From Bartonella taylorii (GTDB taxonomy: Bacteria; Pseudomonadota; Alphaproteobacteria; Rhizobiales; Rhizobiaceae), in NCBI RefSeq assembly GCF_023920105.1, contig NZ_CP083693.1:513001-577000 (forward strand): a DNA stretch of 64,000 nucleotides, given 5' to 3'. How positions within the stretch are numbered: position 1 is the stretch's first letter; each line of letters starts with the position of its first letter. The notes under the pieces were generated by a model. That model had not been told where the DNA came from. It was given only the letters and a program-made list of their open reading frames with translations, and searched no databases. The position numbers and the translations under genes are program-made. Below are positions 39,823-50,166 of the stretch, piece by piece.

Positions 39823-42486
39823 ATGAATAGTGTTAATAGTATACGGTCAACTTTCCTAGATTATTTTCATCTTAATGGGCATAAAGTTCTTTCTTCTAGC
39901 CCTCTCGTTCCGCGTAATGATCCTACACTCATGTTTACAAATGCAGGAATGGTGCAGTTTAAAAATGTTTTTACTGGACTTGAACAGCGTCCTTATAAGC
40001 AGGCAGCAACGGCGCAAAAATGTGTCCGTGCCGGTGGAAAGCATAATGACCTTGATAATGTTGGCTATACAGCACGCCATCATACATTTTTTGAAATGTT
40101 AGGTAATTTTTCTTTTGGTGATTATTTTAAAGAAGAAGCCATTTTTTTATCATGGAATCTTTTAACAAAAGAATTTTGTCTTCCAAAAGAGAAGTTGTTG
40201 GTGACAGTTTATTATAGTGATGATGTAGCTGCTGAATTATGGCGTAAAATTTCAGGTCTTCCTGATGAAAAAATTGTTCGTATTGCAACGTCTGATAATT
40301 TTTGGGCGATGGGAGATACAGGTCCTTGTGGTCCTTGTTCGGAGATTTTTTATGATCATGGTGATGGAATTTTTGGAGGACCACCTGGAAGTGCAGATGA
40401 AGATGGTGATCGCTTTATTGAAATTTGGAATCTTGTTTTTATGCAGTATGAGCAGATAAGCAAAGAAGAGCGTGTTGAGTTGCCTCATCCTTCTATTGAC
40501 ACAGGCATGGGATTAGAGCGCATTGCAGCTGTTTTACAGGGTGTTCATGATAATTATGACATTGATCTTTTTCGTGCATTAATTGCTGTATCCCAAGAGA
40601 TAACAGGGGTTGAGGCGACGGGTGAATTTGTTGCGAGCCATCGCGTGATTGCTGATCATCTTCGCTCATGTGCGTTTTTGATTGCTGATGGTGTTCTTCC
40701 TTCCAATGAAGGAAGGGGATATGTTTTACGCCGTATTATGCGTCGTGCTATGCGTCATGCGCACCTCCTTGGTGCTAAAGAACCTTTAATGTGGCGGCTT
40801 TTGCCTGCTTTAATTCACGAAATGGGACAAGCGTATCCTGAGTTGGTGCGTGCTGTATCTTTGATTTCAGAAACTTTGAAGTTAGAAGAAACGCGTTTTC
40901 GTAAAACACTTGAACGGGGACTCGGTTTGTTGAATGAAGCAAGTACTACTCTTAAAGAAGGAGAATCTTTGAGTGGTGAAGTTGCTTTCAAGCTTTATGA
41001 TACCTATGGTTTTCCGCTTGATTTGACGCAAGATGTTCTGCGTCGTCGCGGAATATTTGTTGACGTTGACGCTTTTGATAAGGCGATGGAACGTCAGAAA
41101 GAGGAAGCACGTGCCAATTGGACTGGTTCCGGAGAAGCCGTTACGGAAAAGATCTGGTTTTCTCTTCGTGAAAAAATGGGGGCCACAGAATTTTTAGGTT
41201 ATGAGACTGACACAGCTAAAGGTATTCTTACAGCTCTTGTGTATGACGGTAAAATTGTTGATCATATTTCTTCAGGGCAGAAAGCCGTTCTTGTTGTAAA
41301 TCAGACACCTTTTTATGGTGAATCTGGTGGGCAGATTGGTGATAGCGGTATCATTTCTCATGAAAATTTTATTTTTGAGGTGCATGATACCCAGAAAAAA
41401 GGTGATGGTGTTTTTATCCATATTGGTGAAGTGAAATCTGGTCGGGCAAAGACGTTTGATTGTGTAGAATTAACTGTTGATGTTGTTCGTCGTAAGAAAA
41501 TTCGTGCGAATCATTCTGCTACCCATTTATTACACGAAGCTTTACGCCAAATATTGGGAGCTCATGTTACACAGAAGGGATCTCTTGTATTGCCAGATCG
41601 GTTACGATTTGATTTTTCTCATCCAAAACCTGTTTCTTTAGAAGAACTGAAAAAAATAGAAGATTTAGCAAACGATATTGTTTTGCAAAATAGTGAGGTA
41701 ACAACTCGCCTTATGCTCGTGGATGATGCAATTTCTGAAGGGGCTATGGCGTTATTTGGTGAAAAATATGGTGATGAAGTTCGTGTTGTTTCTATGGGGA
41801 ACCAATGTGAACAAGGAGAATTAAAGAAGAATTGGTCAATCGAGCTTTGTGGTGGCACACATGTGAAGAGAACAGGAGATATCGGTTTTATTCATATTGT
41901 TTCTGAAAGTTCTGTAGCAGCTGGAGTTCGTCGTATTGAAGCTTTAACAGGTACAGCGGCACGCCTATACCTGAACCGCCAAGAGGAGCATATCCGTGAA
42001 ATTGCTGATCTTTTAAAGACTTCTTCTGCTGATGTAGAAGAACGTGTTCGGATTTTGCTTGATGATCGTCGTAGACTTGAAAAAGAGTTGAATGATGCGC
42101 GCAAGAAAATTGCTTTAAATTGTGGGGACATGAAGAGTGGTCAAGCAGATATTACCATCATCAATGGCATTTCTTTTATGGGGCGTGTTGTTGAAAATAT
42201 TTTACCACGAGATCTTAAAGCATTAGTGGATTCTGGAAAGAAGCAAATTGGATCTGGTGTTGTTGCTTTCATAGGTGTTTCAGAGGATGGTAAGGGGAGT
42301 GCTGTTGTTGGTGTTACGGATGATTTGATTGATAAGTTAAATGCTGTTGATTTGGTGCGCATTGTTTCAGGTATCCTTGGGGGCAAAGGTGGTGGTGGCC
42401 GTTCTGATATGGCGCAGGCTGGTGGGTCTGATGGGAATAAGGCTGCTGAGGCACTCGCGGCACTAAAAGCTTTTCTTGAAAGATAA
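39823..42486 (+). CDS. alaS: Alanyl-tRNA synthetase
   Basis: Class II synthetase charging tRNA-Ala, 887 residues, the usual length. N-terminal catalytic domain ([33 protein letters not shown], motif 2 and 3 region with [13 protein letters not shown]), then the editing domain with its zinc/His cluster [13 protein letters not shown] and [15 protein letters not shown], and the C-terminal oligomerisation domain ending [17 protein letters not shown]. Convergent with ndvA, 60 bp apart. Confidence 0.97.
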   Translation: MNSVNSIRSTFLDYFHLNGHKVLSSSPLVPRNDPTLMFTNAGMVQFKNVFTGLEQRPYKQAATAQKCVRAGGKHNDLDNVGYTARHHTFFEMLGNFSFGDYFKEEAIFLSWNLLTKEFCLPKEKLLVTVYYSDDVAAELWRKISGLPDEKIVRIATSDNFWAMGDTGPCGPCSEIFYDHGDGIFGGPPGSADEDGDRFIEIWNLVFMQYEQISKEERVELPHPSIDTGMGLERIAAVLQGVHDNYDIDLFRALIAVSQEITGVEATGEFVASHRVIADHLRSCAFLIADGVLPSNEGRGYVLRRIMRRAMRHAHLLGAKEPLMWRLLPALIHEMGQAYPELVRAVSLISETLKLEETRFRKTLERGLGLLNEASTTLKEGESLSGEVAFKLYDTYGFPLDLTQDVLRRRGIFVDVDAFDKAMERQKEEARANWTGSGEAVTEKIWFSLREKMGATEFLGYETDTAKGILTALVYDGKIVDHISSGQKAVLVVNQTPFYGESGGQIGDSGIISHENFIFEVHDTQKKGDGVFIHIGEVKSGRAKTFDCVELTVDVVRRKKIRANHSATHLLHEALRQILGAHVTQKGSLVLPDRLRFDFSHPKPVSLEELKKIEDLANDIVLQNSEVTTRLMLVDDAISEGAMALFGEKYGDEVRVVSMGNQCEQGELKKNWSIELCGGTHVKRTGDIGFIHIVSESSVAAGVRRIEALTGTAARLYLNRQEEHIREIADLLKTSSADVEERVRILLDDRRRLEKELNDARKKIALNCGDMKSGQADITIINGISFMGRVVENILPRDLKALVDSGKKQIGSGVVAFIGVSEDGKGSAVVGVTDDLIDKLNAVDLVRIVSGILGGKGGGGRSDMAQAGGSDGNKAAEALAALKAFLER

Positions 42487-42546
42487 TTTCTGATTGGTTA
42501 TTTGTGTTGCTTCGCTTCGAGATTTTTTTAAGAGGGAGCGCTTATT

Positions 42547-44331
42547 CTATGATGCCATGGCTTTGTGCAATGGGAACACGTTTTCATCTTCTCCTATCGC
42601 TGGTTGCTCGATTGTTAAACCGCTGGCTTTTAGTAGTTTATAAAAGCGCCCGCCTTTATTGATCAGTTCTTGAAAGCTTCCTTTTTCAATTAAGTGACCA
42701 TTTTCTAGAAATAGCACAATATCAGCATTGCGTATTGTTGAAAGGCGATGTGCTATAATAAAAGTGGTACGATTGTGACTTATGCAATCGAGAGCATCTT
42801 TAACGCGCGCTTCCGTTTCAACATCAAGGGCACTTGTTGCTTCGTCTAGAATGAGGATGGGGGAATTTTTTAAAACAGCGCGCGCAATTGCTAAACGTTG
42901 TCTTTCTCCACCTGACAATTGAGAACCTCGCTCGCCCACCATTGTTTCATAACGATTGGTTTTTGTTAGAATAAAATCATGGGCAGCTGCTATTTTTGCC
43001 GCTTCATAAAGTTCTTCATCCGTTGCGGTTGCTTTTCCTATCGAGATGTTGTCGTGAATAGTCCGATTAAAAAGGCCAGCGTCTTGAAATACTGTTGCTA
43101 AAGATTTGCGTAAGGATTCGCGATTAACAGAGCGTATATTTATTCCGTCAATAGAGATATGTCCAAATGTAGGGTCGTACACGCGTTGCAACAAATTGAT
43201 TAATGTTGTTTTTCCAGCCCCTGTTGGTCCTACAATTGCAACAGTTTGTCCTGTTTTAACTTCAAAGGAAATGTCAAAAACACCTTGAGAAGAATTTGGG
43301 AATTTATAAGTAACGTGATGAAATTGTATGGCACCTTTAACATTTTGGAGGGAAGGTAGATTTACAGGTTCTTTGATATGAAAGGTTGAGTCTTCCATTG
43401 CAAAAAATTCTTGTAATTTTGCTTGTAAGGATATGGTTAAATTAAAGAAATTGCTCATTTGATCCAAACGACAAATCATTAATTGTGCAAATCCGACGAA
43501 TGCGACCACCTCACCTACACGTAATTGGTTTTTTGCTACAAAAAAAGCTCCAAGCAGAAGAACACAAACTATTGAAATAGCTGAGGCCATTCGGTTTAAG
43601 CCACTTGCAAGAGCCCACCAATTGAGAACAGGGTTTTGTGCTTTAAGAAGATTGTTTGTATGTTGATGCAATGTGGAACTTTCTTCCTTTATTCGGTTAT
43701 AGCTTTGTACAATGGAAACGTTAGAGATTGAATCGCTGACATGTTTAAAAAGGTTATGATGGTAACTTTCTACAGCGGCTTGCCCGTCTTTTGTTTTTCG
43801 CATCACTAAACGTGCAATCAGTACATAAATGATGGCGAGTACAACCAAGACTGTTGAAAGACGCCAATTCATGTTAAAGGCTATGGGGATAAGAACGAAT
43901 AAGGCGACAAGCGTTGAGAGATGCTGACGCATAAAATCAAGCCATATGGTTGACATAGAGTCTACGGCGCGTAAGAGTGTATGGAGAGTGTTAGAAGTTC
44001 CACGTTGTTGATGCCAGATTAAAGGCATAGCAATGATGCGCTCAAAGGATTCCGTTAAAACAGCTAAGCGACGTCTATGTGCTAAACGATCAGCACCGCG
44101 AGCAACAAGGACATAAGCAATAATATGTGAAAGCCCAAAACAGACCCAAATGGTGAGAGTTAAAACAATACCTGATTTTTCTGCGATAGCATCAATGACA
44201 CGCCCAAATAAAATAGGTTCTGCAATGGTGATAATAGCCAATATAATATTTGCTGAACAGATTAAAAGAGATGTATTTTTTTCTCTGTTTAGGTAGCTGA
44301 GAACACGTGTATAGGTTTTGAATAAGGACAC
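42547..44331 (-). CDS. ndvA: Cyclic beta-1,2-glucan ABC exporter NdvA/ChvA
   Basis: Exports cyclic beta-1,2-glucan to the periplasm in rhizobia, agrobacteria and Brucella, where it is needed for host interaction. A fused half-transporter of 594 residues: six-span membrane domain first (IILAIITIAEPILFGRVIDA, RLAHRRRLAVLTESFERII), then the ATPase with Walker A GPTGAGKTTLINLLQR near residue 370, signature LSGGERQRLAIARAVL and Walker B ILILDEATSALD. The whole length agrees with rhizobial ChvA as I remember it. The glucan synthase (NdvB) is not in this window, so the substrate is inferred. Confidence 0.9.
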   Translation of the reverse strand: MSLFKTYTRVLSYLNREKNTSLLICSANIILAIITIAEPILFGRVIDAIAEKSGIVLTLTIWVCFGLSHIIAYVLVARGADRLAHRRRLAVLTESFERIIAMPLIWHQQRGTSNTLHTLLRAVDSMSTIWLDFMRQHLSTLVALFVLIPIAFNMNWRLSTVLVVLAIIYVLIARLVMRKTKDGQAAVESYHHNLFKHVSDSISNVSIVQSYNRIKEESSTLHQHTNNLLKAQNPVLNWWALASGLNRMASAISIVCVLLLGAFFVAKNQLRVGEVVAFVGFAQLMICRLDQMSNFFNLTISLQAKLQEFFAMEDSTFHIKEPVNLPSLQNVKGAIQFHHVTYKFPNSSQGVFDISFEVKTGQTVAIVGPTGAGKTTLINLLQRVYDPTFGHISIDGINIRSVNRESLRKSLATVFQDAGLFNRTIHDNISIGKATATDEELYEAAKIAAAHDFILTKTNRYETMVGERGSQLSGGERQRLAIARAVLKNSPILILDEATSALDVETEARVKDALDCISHNRTTFIIAHRLSTIRNADIVLFLENGHLIEKGSFQELINKGGRFYKLLKASGLTIEQPAIGEDENVFPLHKAMAS

Positions 44332-44539
44332 AGAGCATTATCTCCAATAGTTATCACAAGTATAAAGGTTATAGTTCTGATAATCATTAGGTTTTGAGTT
44401 AATAAAATTTTATCAGTAAGAAAATGCAATTTTAGATACTGACTGTAATATGGTGTGATAAAGCCAGTTCTATAAGATATGTATTTTTGCGTTTAAGGCA
44501 TAAAACGGGTCAAGAAAATTATCTGGTAAGGGAAGTATT

Positions 44540-45523
44540 ATGGTAGGCGTCGAAATAAAACAGGTTGAGGTAGATGAAAACGGAATGCGCTTGGATCGCT
44601 GGTTTAAATTGCATTATCCAAGAGTTGGATTTGGATATTTACAAAAGTTGCTCCGTTCTGGCCAGATACGGGTTGATGGTGGGCGTGTTAAAACCGATAC
44701 GCGTCTTCTCAGGGGGCAAGTTGTGCGCGTGCCACCTTTCCCTATTGATGATAAAGAAAGCTTTCCTATAACGGATAAAACACTTCGTGGACAGGATGAT
44801 GGAACCGTTTTAAAAAAAATGCTTCTCTATGAAGATCCAAAGATTTTTGTTTTTAATAAGCCTGCGGGGTTAGCTGTACAAGGTGGTTCTGGTTTGGCGC
44901 GCCACGTGGATAGCATGCTTGAGGTATGGCGCAATAAGAAAGGCGAAAAACCACGTTTAGTGCACCGTCTTGATCGTGAAACATCTGGTGTGCTCATTGT
45001 TGCACGGTCTAGGAGTGCTGCACAGGCTTTAACGGCTGCTTTTAGAGAGCGGGAAACGAAAAAGACTTATTGGGCATTGGTTCGGGGAGTGCCTAAAAAA
45101 AAGCAGGATAAAATTTCAACATGGATGGTGAAGGATATCACTGCACAAGGTGATAAAATGCGTGTTTGTGAACATGGAGAGCCAGATTCTAACCATGCGG
45201 TTTCTTACTATCGCGTTTTAGATACTAGGGGGAGGGCTCTTTCGTGGCTTGAAATGGAACCCTATACGGGGAGAACACATCAGCTACGTGTGCATGCCGC
45301 CCATATGGATCATCCTATCATTGGTGATTCAAAATATTTTTTTTCTGATAGTAATTGGGCATTACCAGGGGGAATTCAAAACCGTCTTCACCTTCATGCG
45401 CGCCGTATTCGTATTCCTCATCCTTCAGGAGGGGTTTTGGATATTATCGCACCTTTACCACCTCATATGGTACAAAGTTTTAATCTTTTGGCTTTTAATG
45501 AAAATGATGGTGAGACAGAATAG
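44540..45523 (+). CDS. rluC: RluA-family 23S rRNA pseudouridine synthase
   Basis: Isomerises uridine in 23S rRNA. 327 residues: N-terminal S4 domain (LDRWFKLHYPRVGFGYLQKL, IRVDGGRVKTDTRLL), then the catalytic domain with Asp in LVHRLDRETSGVLIVARS and PYTGRTHQLRVHAAHMDHPI. The RluC-type assignment (positions 955/2504/2580 in E. coli) is inferred from the S4 domain and the Rhizobiales neighbourhood; RluD cannot be excluded. In relatives an HAD hydrolase gene and then the ATP12 gene follow; here the accessory island lies in between. Confidence 0.88.
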   Translation: MVGVEIKQVEVDENGMRLDRWFKLHYPRVGFGYLQKLLRSGQIRVDGGRVKTDTRLLRGQVVRVPPFPIDDKESFPITDKTLRGQDDGTVLKKMLLYEDPKIFVFNKPAGLAVQGGSGLARHVDSMLEVWRNKKGEKPRLVHRLDRETSGVLIVARSRSAAQALTAAFRERETKKTYWALVRGVPKKKQDKISTWMVKDITAQGDKMRVCEHGEPDSNHAVSYYRVLDTRGRALSWLEMEPYTGRTHQLRVHAAHMDHPIIGDSKYFFSDSNWALPGGIQNRLHLHARRIRIPHPSGGVLDIIAPLPPHMVQSFNLLAFNENDGETE

Positions 45524-46193
45524 ATAGAATCACAGAAGGATTTTTTTCTTTTTTTCGTTTTTATTTGTGCAATTTTTGTAGATTTGATAAAGTGTTACAG
45601 AGATCTCTTGATAAGTAATTATTGTTAAAGAGTTGTATTTTTAGTGATAAATCTGGCACATATCATTTATAATTTTTTCTACAGTTTCTTTATCCTATTA
45701 TGCTGAAAAATACCGTTGTTTAAGGGGATATAAGGCATATAAATTTTACATATCAGGTACGTTCTGTTGTTGTTGATATAGTTGACGAATAATGTCAATT
45801 GGTGCACCACCACAGCTACTAGAAAAGCAGGATGATGACCAAAGGGTATTGCTCCGTAACTTTTTTGAGTGATAAGCATTTTTTCTGCTTTAGCGTTCTG
45901 CTAGAAACATCTTTTAAACTATTGACGCGTGCAGATATTGCTAATTTAGGTGGGTATTTAATTTGATCAATATAATAAGCCAATGGAAATAAATACTTCC
46001 TCAAAATAGGAAAACATAGCCTTAATTTTTTATATTTTTTGTTAAGGACGGATTATACTTTAAATTTGCATTTATATATATTGTTTAAAATATTAATTTG
46101 AAGTATTATGGCTAATGAAAGCTCGATTCATTGTGGTTGATTCTATTCTACATATTTTAGTAATTTAGTCACATAATTGAAAGAATAGAGATC
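45524..46193. other. Island left flank: eroded spacer with a transposase remnant
   Basis: About 670 bp between the pseudouridine synthase and the first island gene. The only recognisable content is the IS200/IS605 TnpA remnant on the minus strand (45746-46004). The rest is AT-rich with no credible gene. Confidence 0.6.
45746..46004 (-). mobile_element. Remnant of an IS200/IS605-family TnpA (Y1 HUH) transposase
   Basis: On the minus strand, YPPKLAISARVNSLKDVSSR matches the TnpA block that reads YPPK-x-S-x-S-x-x-VNSLKGVSSR. After a frame change downstream, SSSCFSSSCGGAPIDIIRQL and a stop at 45746-45748 match the C-terminal block with S-x-x-CGGAP. The N-terminal half is missing and the frame is broken, so the element is dead. 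It marks the left side of the accessory island. Confidence 0.75.
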
Positions 46194-46768
46194 ATGCAAC
46201 CTGAAAATAATACTTGTATCTATACACTTGTATCTATACACTTGGCCCTGCGGATACTAACTGTGCGGCTGCGGCTCAATGGTGGTTTGACAATCATAAT
46301 TTAAATATCTCTCCCACTGATTCAAAATCGCGTATTATCTTATACGCAACTCTTGAAGAAGCCTTTAGTGAACTTGCTCAGAAAAAAGATGGTTATCTCC
46401 TGAGTTGTGCTGCTTACCCCGATTTGCATACACTTATATTCACACGTTTAGGTGATATGCAATTATTTGATAGCTTTATCATGCCTACTCATCCTATGGT
46501 CTTGGCTAAACGCAATAACTCTGATGAAATTAAAACTGTAGCTACTCATCCTGCCCCACAATCTCTGGTGGCACATCAATATGACAAAATATTTGCCAAC
46601 AGCAATGCTGACGCAGCGGTTCTTTGTAAAGCTGAAAGAGCAGATGCTTGTATCACGACGTTGGTTGCTGCAAAGCGCTACGAGCTGAATATTGTCAAAA
46701 ATTTTGGGCAAGTGCCAATGGCCTTCTTGCTCCACTCGCTAAAGTCAGCTCATCATGAAGCAATTTGA
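46194..46768 (+). pseudogene. BacA-like prephenate decarboxylase/dehydratase-fold protein, frameshifted
   Basis: Reads from ATG 46194 as MQPENNTCIYTL, then a second copy of a 14-bp unit (46213-46226 and 46227-46240) throws it out of frame. Removing one copy joins it to the long frame GPADTNCAAAAQWWF... of about 180 residues. The restored protein has the prephenate dehydratase fold pattern (TLGP start, TLEEAFSEL, later ATHPAPQSLV, then SNADAAVLCKAERADACITT), but lacks the dehydratase TRF motif and ends VKNFGQVPMAFLL. That ending resembles BacA, the prephenate decarboxylase of bacilysin synthesis, as I remember it. A TTG at 46214 could still start a nearly full-length product. First gene of the island; it overlaps the next by 14 bp. 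Confidence 0.65.
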
Positions 46769-47958
46769 AACACTTCTTTCTATTGTTGACCTGGTTGACA
46801 AACTTCGTGTACGCCAAGAACTAGATGGTAGTATTAAAGAACCAATTTCAGCAGATGGTGATATGATCAATGAATTGATCACTCTGTTGAACCGTCATGT
46901 AGATATTATTGACGGATTATCTCCGGAGCTTTTAGCTACCACTTGTGATGATTTTAATCAGTGGATGCTCAGCGGTTTAAATACTCCCCCAAAATTTGAT
47001 AACACTTTGGCTGCATTCAAAGCGCCATTACCAGATTCCCCTCTATTTTTTTTAGCTCCAATGCGTGCTACGAATGGGCCTGATCCAGAAGGATTTCGGC
47101 TAGAATTAGTTACAGGCTACCGTCATGAAACACCCTATCTTGCAGAGGCCTTAGAATATACAAAGAATTATGTATCACCGTTTCAATGTATAAAAATGGG
47201 AATAGCGTCAAGGGGATTTTTAGAGGGAAATTGTATTGTTCTATTCCCAGAATCTGTGGCTACTGCTAAGAAAATTGATAAGAAAGCATTTGCTTTGTTT
47301 TTTTCAGCAAATTCTTTGATATTTACAATGAGCAGACAATCGTGGAAGCTGAACGTTTACTCGGTCGAGATAGTAAATTCCTATTTGGCCAATTGAGTAG
47401 TCGTAGCTTATCTAAAGATGACGTTTATGATGTTCGTTGTTTGTGGGGCTATTATCATGACTATGCACACCATACTGGACCGAGGCCATTAGATAAGAAT
47501 CTGTATATAAAATTAAATTGGTTTGCAGGTCTTCTAGAAGAAATTAAAGTGGACTTAATTACAGTGCGTATTATGCTACAAAATCGTCCAAAGTTTTGGA
47601 AAGAAATATCTGAGTTTGTCCTATTAGAACGCATATTTCGTTATCCAAAAGGTTATGACCACCATATGACGTTCGATGCTGGTACAGGTATCTTACTTTT
47701 TGAAATATTGATGCGTAACAAAGCATTGATTAAACGGGGTGAGGTTATCTTCAATTTGATTTGGAGCGTCTTAAAGAAGTAATACCATTGATAATCGTAG
47801 ATATAGAAGCACTTGAAGCATTGGATGATGACGCTTATTTAGCAGGTGCTAAAGATTATATCCAAAATAACCTTGGGAAGCCGAAAACTCCAAAGTCACG
47901 ATTTGATTTTTCAACATCATATTATGCACGGCGAGTGATTGGAGGATTAAATCATTGA
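46755..47958 (+). pseudogene. Unrecognised protein of about 400 residues with H-D-x-x-H-H motif, two frameshifts
   Basis: Three open frames in a row join smoothly if one base is restored at a T7 run (47298-47304) and one near 47750. The joins give FF-SKFFDIYNEQTIVEAERL and then a continuation into FDLERLKEVIPLIIVDIEAL. The product would be about 400 residues, soluble, with no signal peptide. Notable: WGYYHDYAHHTGPRPLDKN (around 47443-47500), whose His/Asp cluster could bind metal, and FRYPKGYDHHMTFDAGTG. I do not recognise the family with confidence. Its end overlaps the transporter gene by four bases. Unfixed, the frames are 46755-47396, 47342-47782 and 47761-47958. Confidence 0.6.
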
Positions 47959-48887
47959 GTTTTTTAAAAGGACGGTTATTATTCTTTACTTTTACTATTC
48001 TAGCGTTGTTTTCCATAAGTTGGTTATTATCTAAGAATTTGGTTAACAGTATACCGGTAATGCATGCAGTTGGACTTAGGTTATGTGCTACTGCTGCAGC
48101 TTTGTGGTTGATCGTAGTATTTCGTGAGAAAGCCGTTTTAAGATCATTACCGTTGCTTGCAATGATGCCTTCTTTTTTAATTCTATCAGTATTAGGATTC
48201 TCGCTGTATTTTGTATGCAGCTTTGGCGCTTTAAAATCGCTCAAAGCTAGTGATTTAACTATGGTGCTCGCCACTATTCCAGGTATTACCTATATATTGG
48301 GTGCACTGACTCATGGCCTTGAGTTCTCATGGCTGAAGCTTGGCGGGGTGATAATTGTTAGTGTAGCAGCTGTAGCATTCAATATAAACAGTGTAGAGGA
48401 TGGATATTATAGCTTGATAGGGATAGGTCTTGCTTTAATAGCAGCACTTTCTTACTCTATTTATGGCTTGTTGTCTAAACGTTATCTTAAAAATTTACCT
48501 TTGCTATCCGCACTGGCTTGGATTACTACAATTTCTGCAGCATCATTTATGCCATTATTCATTTTTGATTCTGCTCCACTATTACATCTTAAGTTAGAAG
48601 ATATATTTAAGATATTGATTTTAGGAGCCTTTTTATCTGCACCAGGTTACGTATTGTACCAAAAAGTTTTAGCCGAAGGAGGCGTATTATACGCCAATAC
48701 TATCGGCGTATTAGCTTCTTTTGCAGTAGTGGCATGTGAATGGATAATCGGTTCTAGAACTTCTCTACGTGCTATCAGAATAATTGCTATGATTATAGTT
48801 GTTATAGGGATGATACTCTTATTTATAGATGCATCAAAAATATCTGGATGGCAACTGAAAAACCGTTCCAAAAATTCTAAGGTATAA
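47955..48887 (+). CDS. EamA/DMT-family transporter, probable metabolite exporter
   Basis: Inner-membrane protein of 310 residues with about ten hydrophobic spans in two EamA repeats, for example LLFFTFTILALFSISWLLSK first and SLIGIGLALIAALSYSIYGL in the second half. Members of this family export amino acids, nucleosides and small metabolites. It starts at TTG 47955, overlapping the previous stop by four bases, with GGAGG nine bases upstream. The ligase gene follows 13 bp later, so the two form an operon. Intact, unlike the first two island genes. Substrate unknown; export of the ligase product is inferred from context. Confidence 0.85.
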   Translation: MSFLKGRLLFFTFTILALFSISWLLSKNLVNSIPVMHAVGLRLCATAAALWLIVVFREKAVLRSLPLLAMMPSFLILSVLGFSLYFVCSFGALKSLKASDLTMVLATIPGITYILGALTHGLEFSWLKLGGVIIVSVAAVAFNINSVEDGYYSLIGIGLALIAALSYSIYGLLSKRYLKNLPLLSALAWITTISAASFMPLFIFDSAPLLHLKLEDIFKILILGAFLSAPGYVLYQKVLAEGGVLYANTIGVLASFAVVACEWIIGSRTSLRAIRIIAMIIVVIGMILLFIDASKISGWQLKNRSKNSKV

Positions 48888-48900
48888 GGAAAAAAATAAA

Positions 48901-50166
48901 ATGAAAAAACTGGCGTTAGTTTGTCAGCGTAATGCAAAACTACCCTTTATATTTGAAGCTGCGAAAGCAGCTAACATCGAATTAGTAATGATTTATGATA
49001 TCGCTGAAAGTGTACCTATTCAGCCACCTGCGGCAGTAACTTCAAGTTGGCAACTTCCTGTTTTTGATAATCCAGACTTAGCTCTAGACGCTTTTGCAGC
49101 CGGAGTGAAAGAACGCAATATTGGTGGGGTTATGACTCTTTGCGAAAAAGCCATCATATGGACAGCTTTAGCTGCAAAAAAAATCAATACTCCCAGTATT
49201 GAACCAGAAGTAGCGGCATTAACTCGGAACAAATATCTAATGCGTCAAGCTTTTGTTAAAGCAGGGCTTAGAACACCAAGATTTTTTTATATAGATAATC
49301 CAGAAGATCTATCACAAGCCCATGCTTTGGGTTGGCCGCTAGTCATTAAACCCGTTTCTGGAGCTGGTAGTATAGGCGTAATGTTAGCTAAAAATTCTGA
49401 AGAATTTCCTGATCTCATCAAAGCGGTATGGAATGTTCAGCATAAAGATATGGCACGTTTCAACTATAAAAATAAATCTGTAGGTTTAGTAGTAGAACAG
49501 TATTTACCAGGAAAAGAGTTTGTTGTGGAATGCTTTGTCGATACAGCAGGTGTGCACGTTTTGGCCGTTGGAGACAAGGGACAACCTGAAGGACCATGGT
49601 TCGAAGAAACAATTTATCGTCAACGCCGTGATATAGACGATCCTTTAATTATTTCTTTATGTAAGGCTGCATGCTCTGGGGTTAAAGCTCTTGGTATAAA
49701 TATGGGAGCTGCTCATGTAGAGCTACGCTTAGATGCCAATGACTTACCTTATGTAATTGAGATCGGCGCTCGTATAGGTGGGTCAGGTGTTTCCCATTTT
49801 ATTGTGGAGCAAGGTACAGGGATTTCATTTGGAAAACTATGCATGAATGCTGCTTTAGCTAAACAAAACTTAGATCTTCCCGATGTACTCCCAGCTGAAA
49901 AAGTGGCAGCAAATTACATTATTCCTCTTCGTGGTCATGGACGGTTTTCTGGATTTTCAGGTTTAGATAAGGTTGTACAGCATCCACTAACTACTAGAAC
50001 TATCATTTTCTTTGAAATTGATCATATTTCACCACCTCCACCAGCATTCGGTGGATATCCTGGTTTTATTTTCTCTGTTCATGCCTCAAACGAAGAAGCT
50101 CGCGATTACCATAAATGGCTTGATGACACCTTGAGCATCATATGGAAAGACCACGTTTATCAATAG
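48901..50166 (+). CDS. ATP-grasp ligase, likely L-amino acid/dipeptide ligase type
   Basis: A 421-residue carboxylate-amine ligase that would activate a carboxylate as acylphosphate and join it to an amine. N-terminal pre-grasp domain (ALVCQRNAKLPFIFEAAKAA), ATP-grasp core with GWPLVIKPVSGAGSIGVML, the hinge VVEQYLPGKEFVVECFVD, and the Mg/ATP site HVELRLDANDLPYVIEIGAR followed by IGGSGVSHFIVE. The arrangement resembles BacD-type L-amino acid ligases and PurD/CarB relatives. RBS AAGGAAAA lies just upstream of ATG 48901. Next to a BacA-like gene and an exporter it suggests dipeptide-like product synthesis. The exact substrate is unknown. Confidence 0.85.
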   Translation: MKKLALVCQRNAKLPFIFEAAKAANIELVMIYDIAESVPIQPPAAVTSSWQLPVFDNPDLALDAFAAGVKERNIGGVMTLCEKAIIWTALAAKKINTPSIEPEVAALTRNKYLMRQAFVKAGLRTPRFFYIDNPEDLSQAHALGWPLVIKPVSGAGSIGVMLAKNSEEFPDLIKAVWNVQHKDMARFNYKNKSVGLVVEQYLPGKEFVVECFVDTAGVHVLAVGDKGQPEGPWFEETIYRQRRDIDDPLIISLCKAACSGVKALGINMGAAHVELRLDANDLPYVIEIGARIGGSGVSHFIVEQGTGISFGKLCMNAALAKQNLDLPDVLPAEKVAANYIIPLRGHGRFSGFSGLDKVVQHPLTTRTIIFFEIDHISPPPPAFGGYPGFIFSVHASNEEARDYHKWLDDTLSIIWKDHVYQ

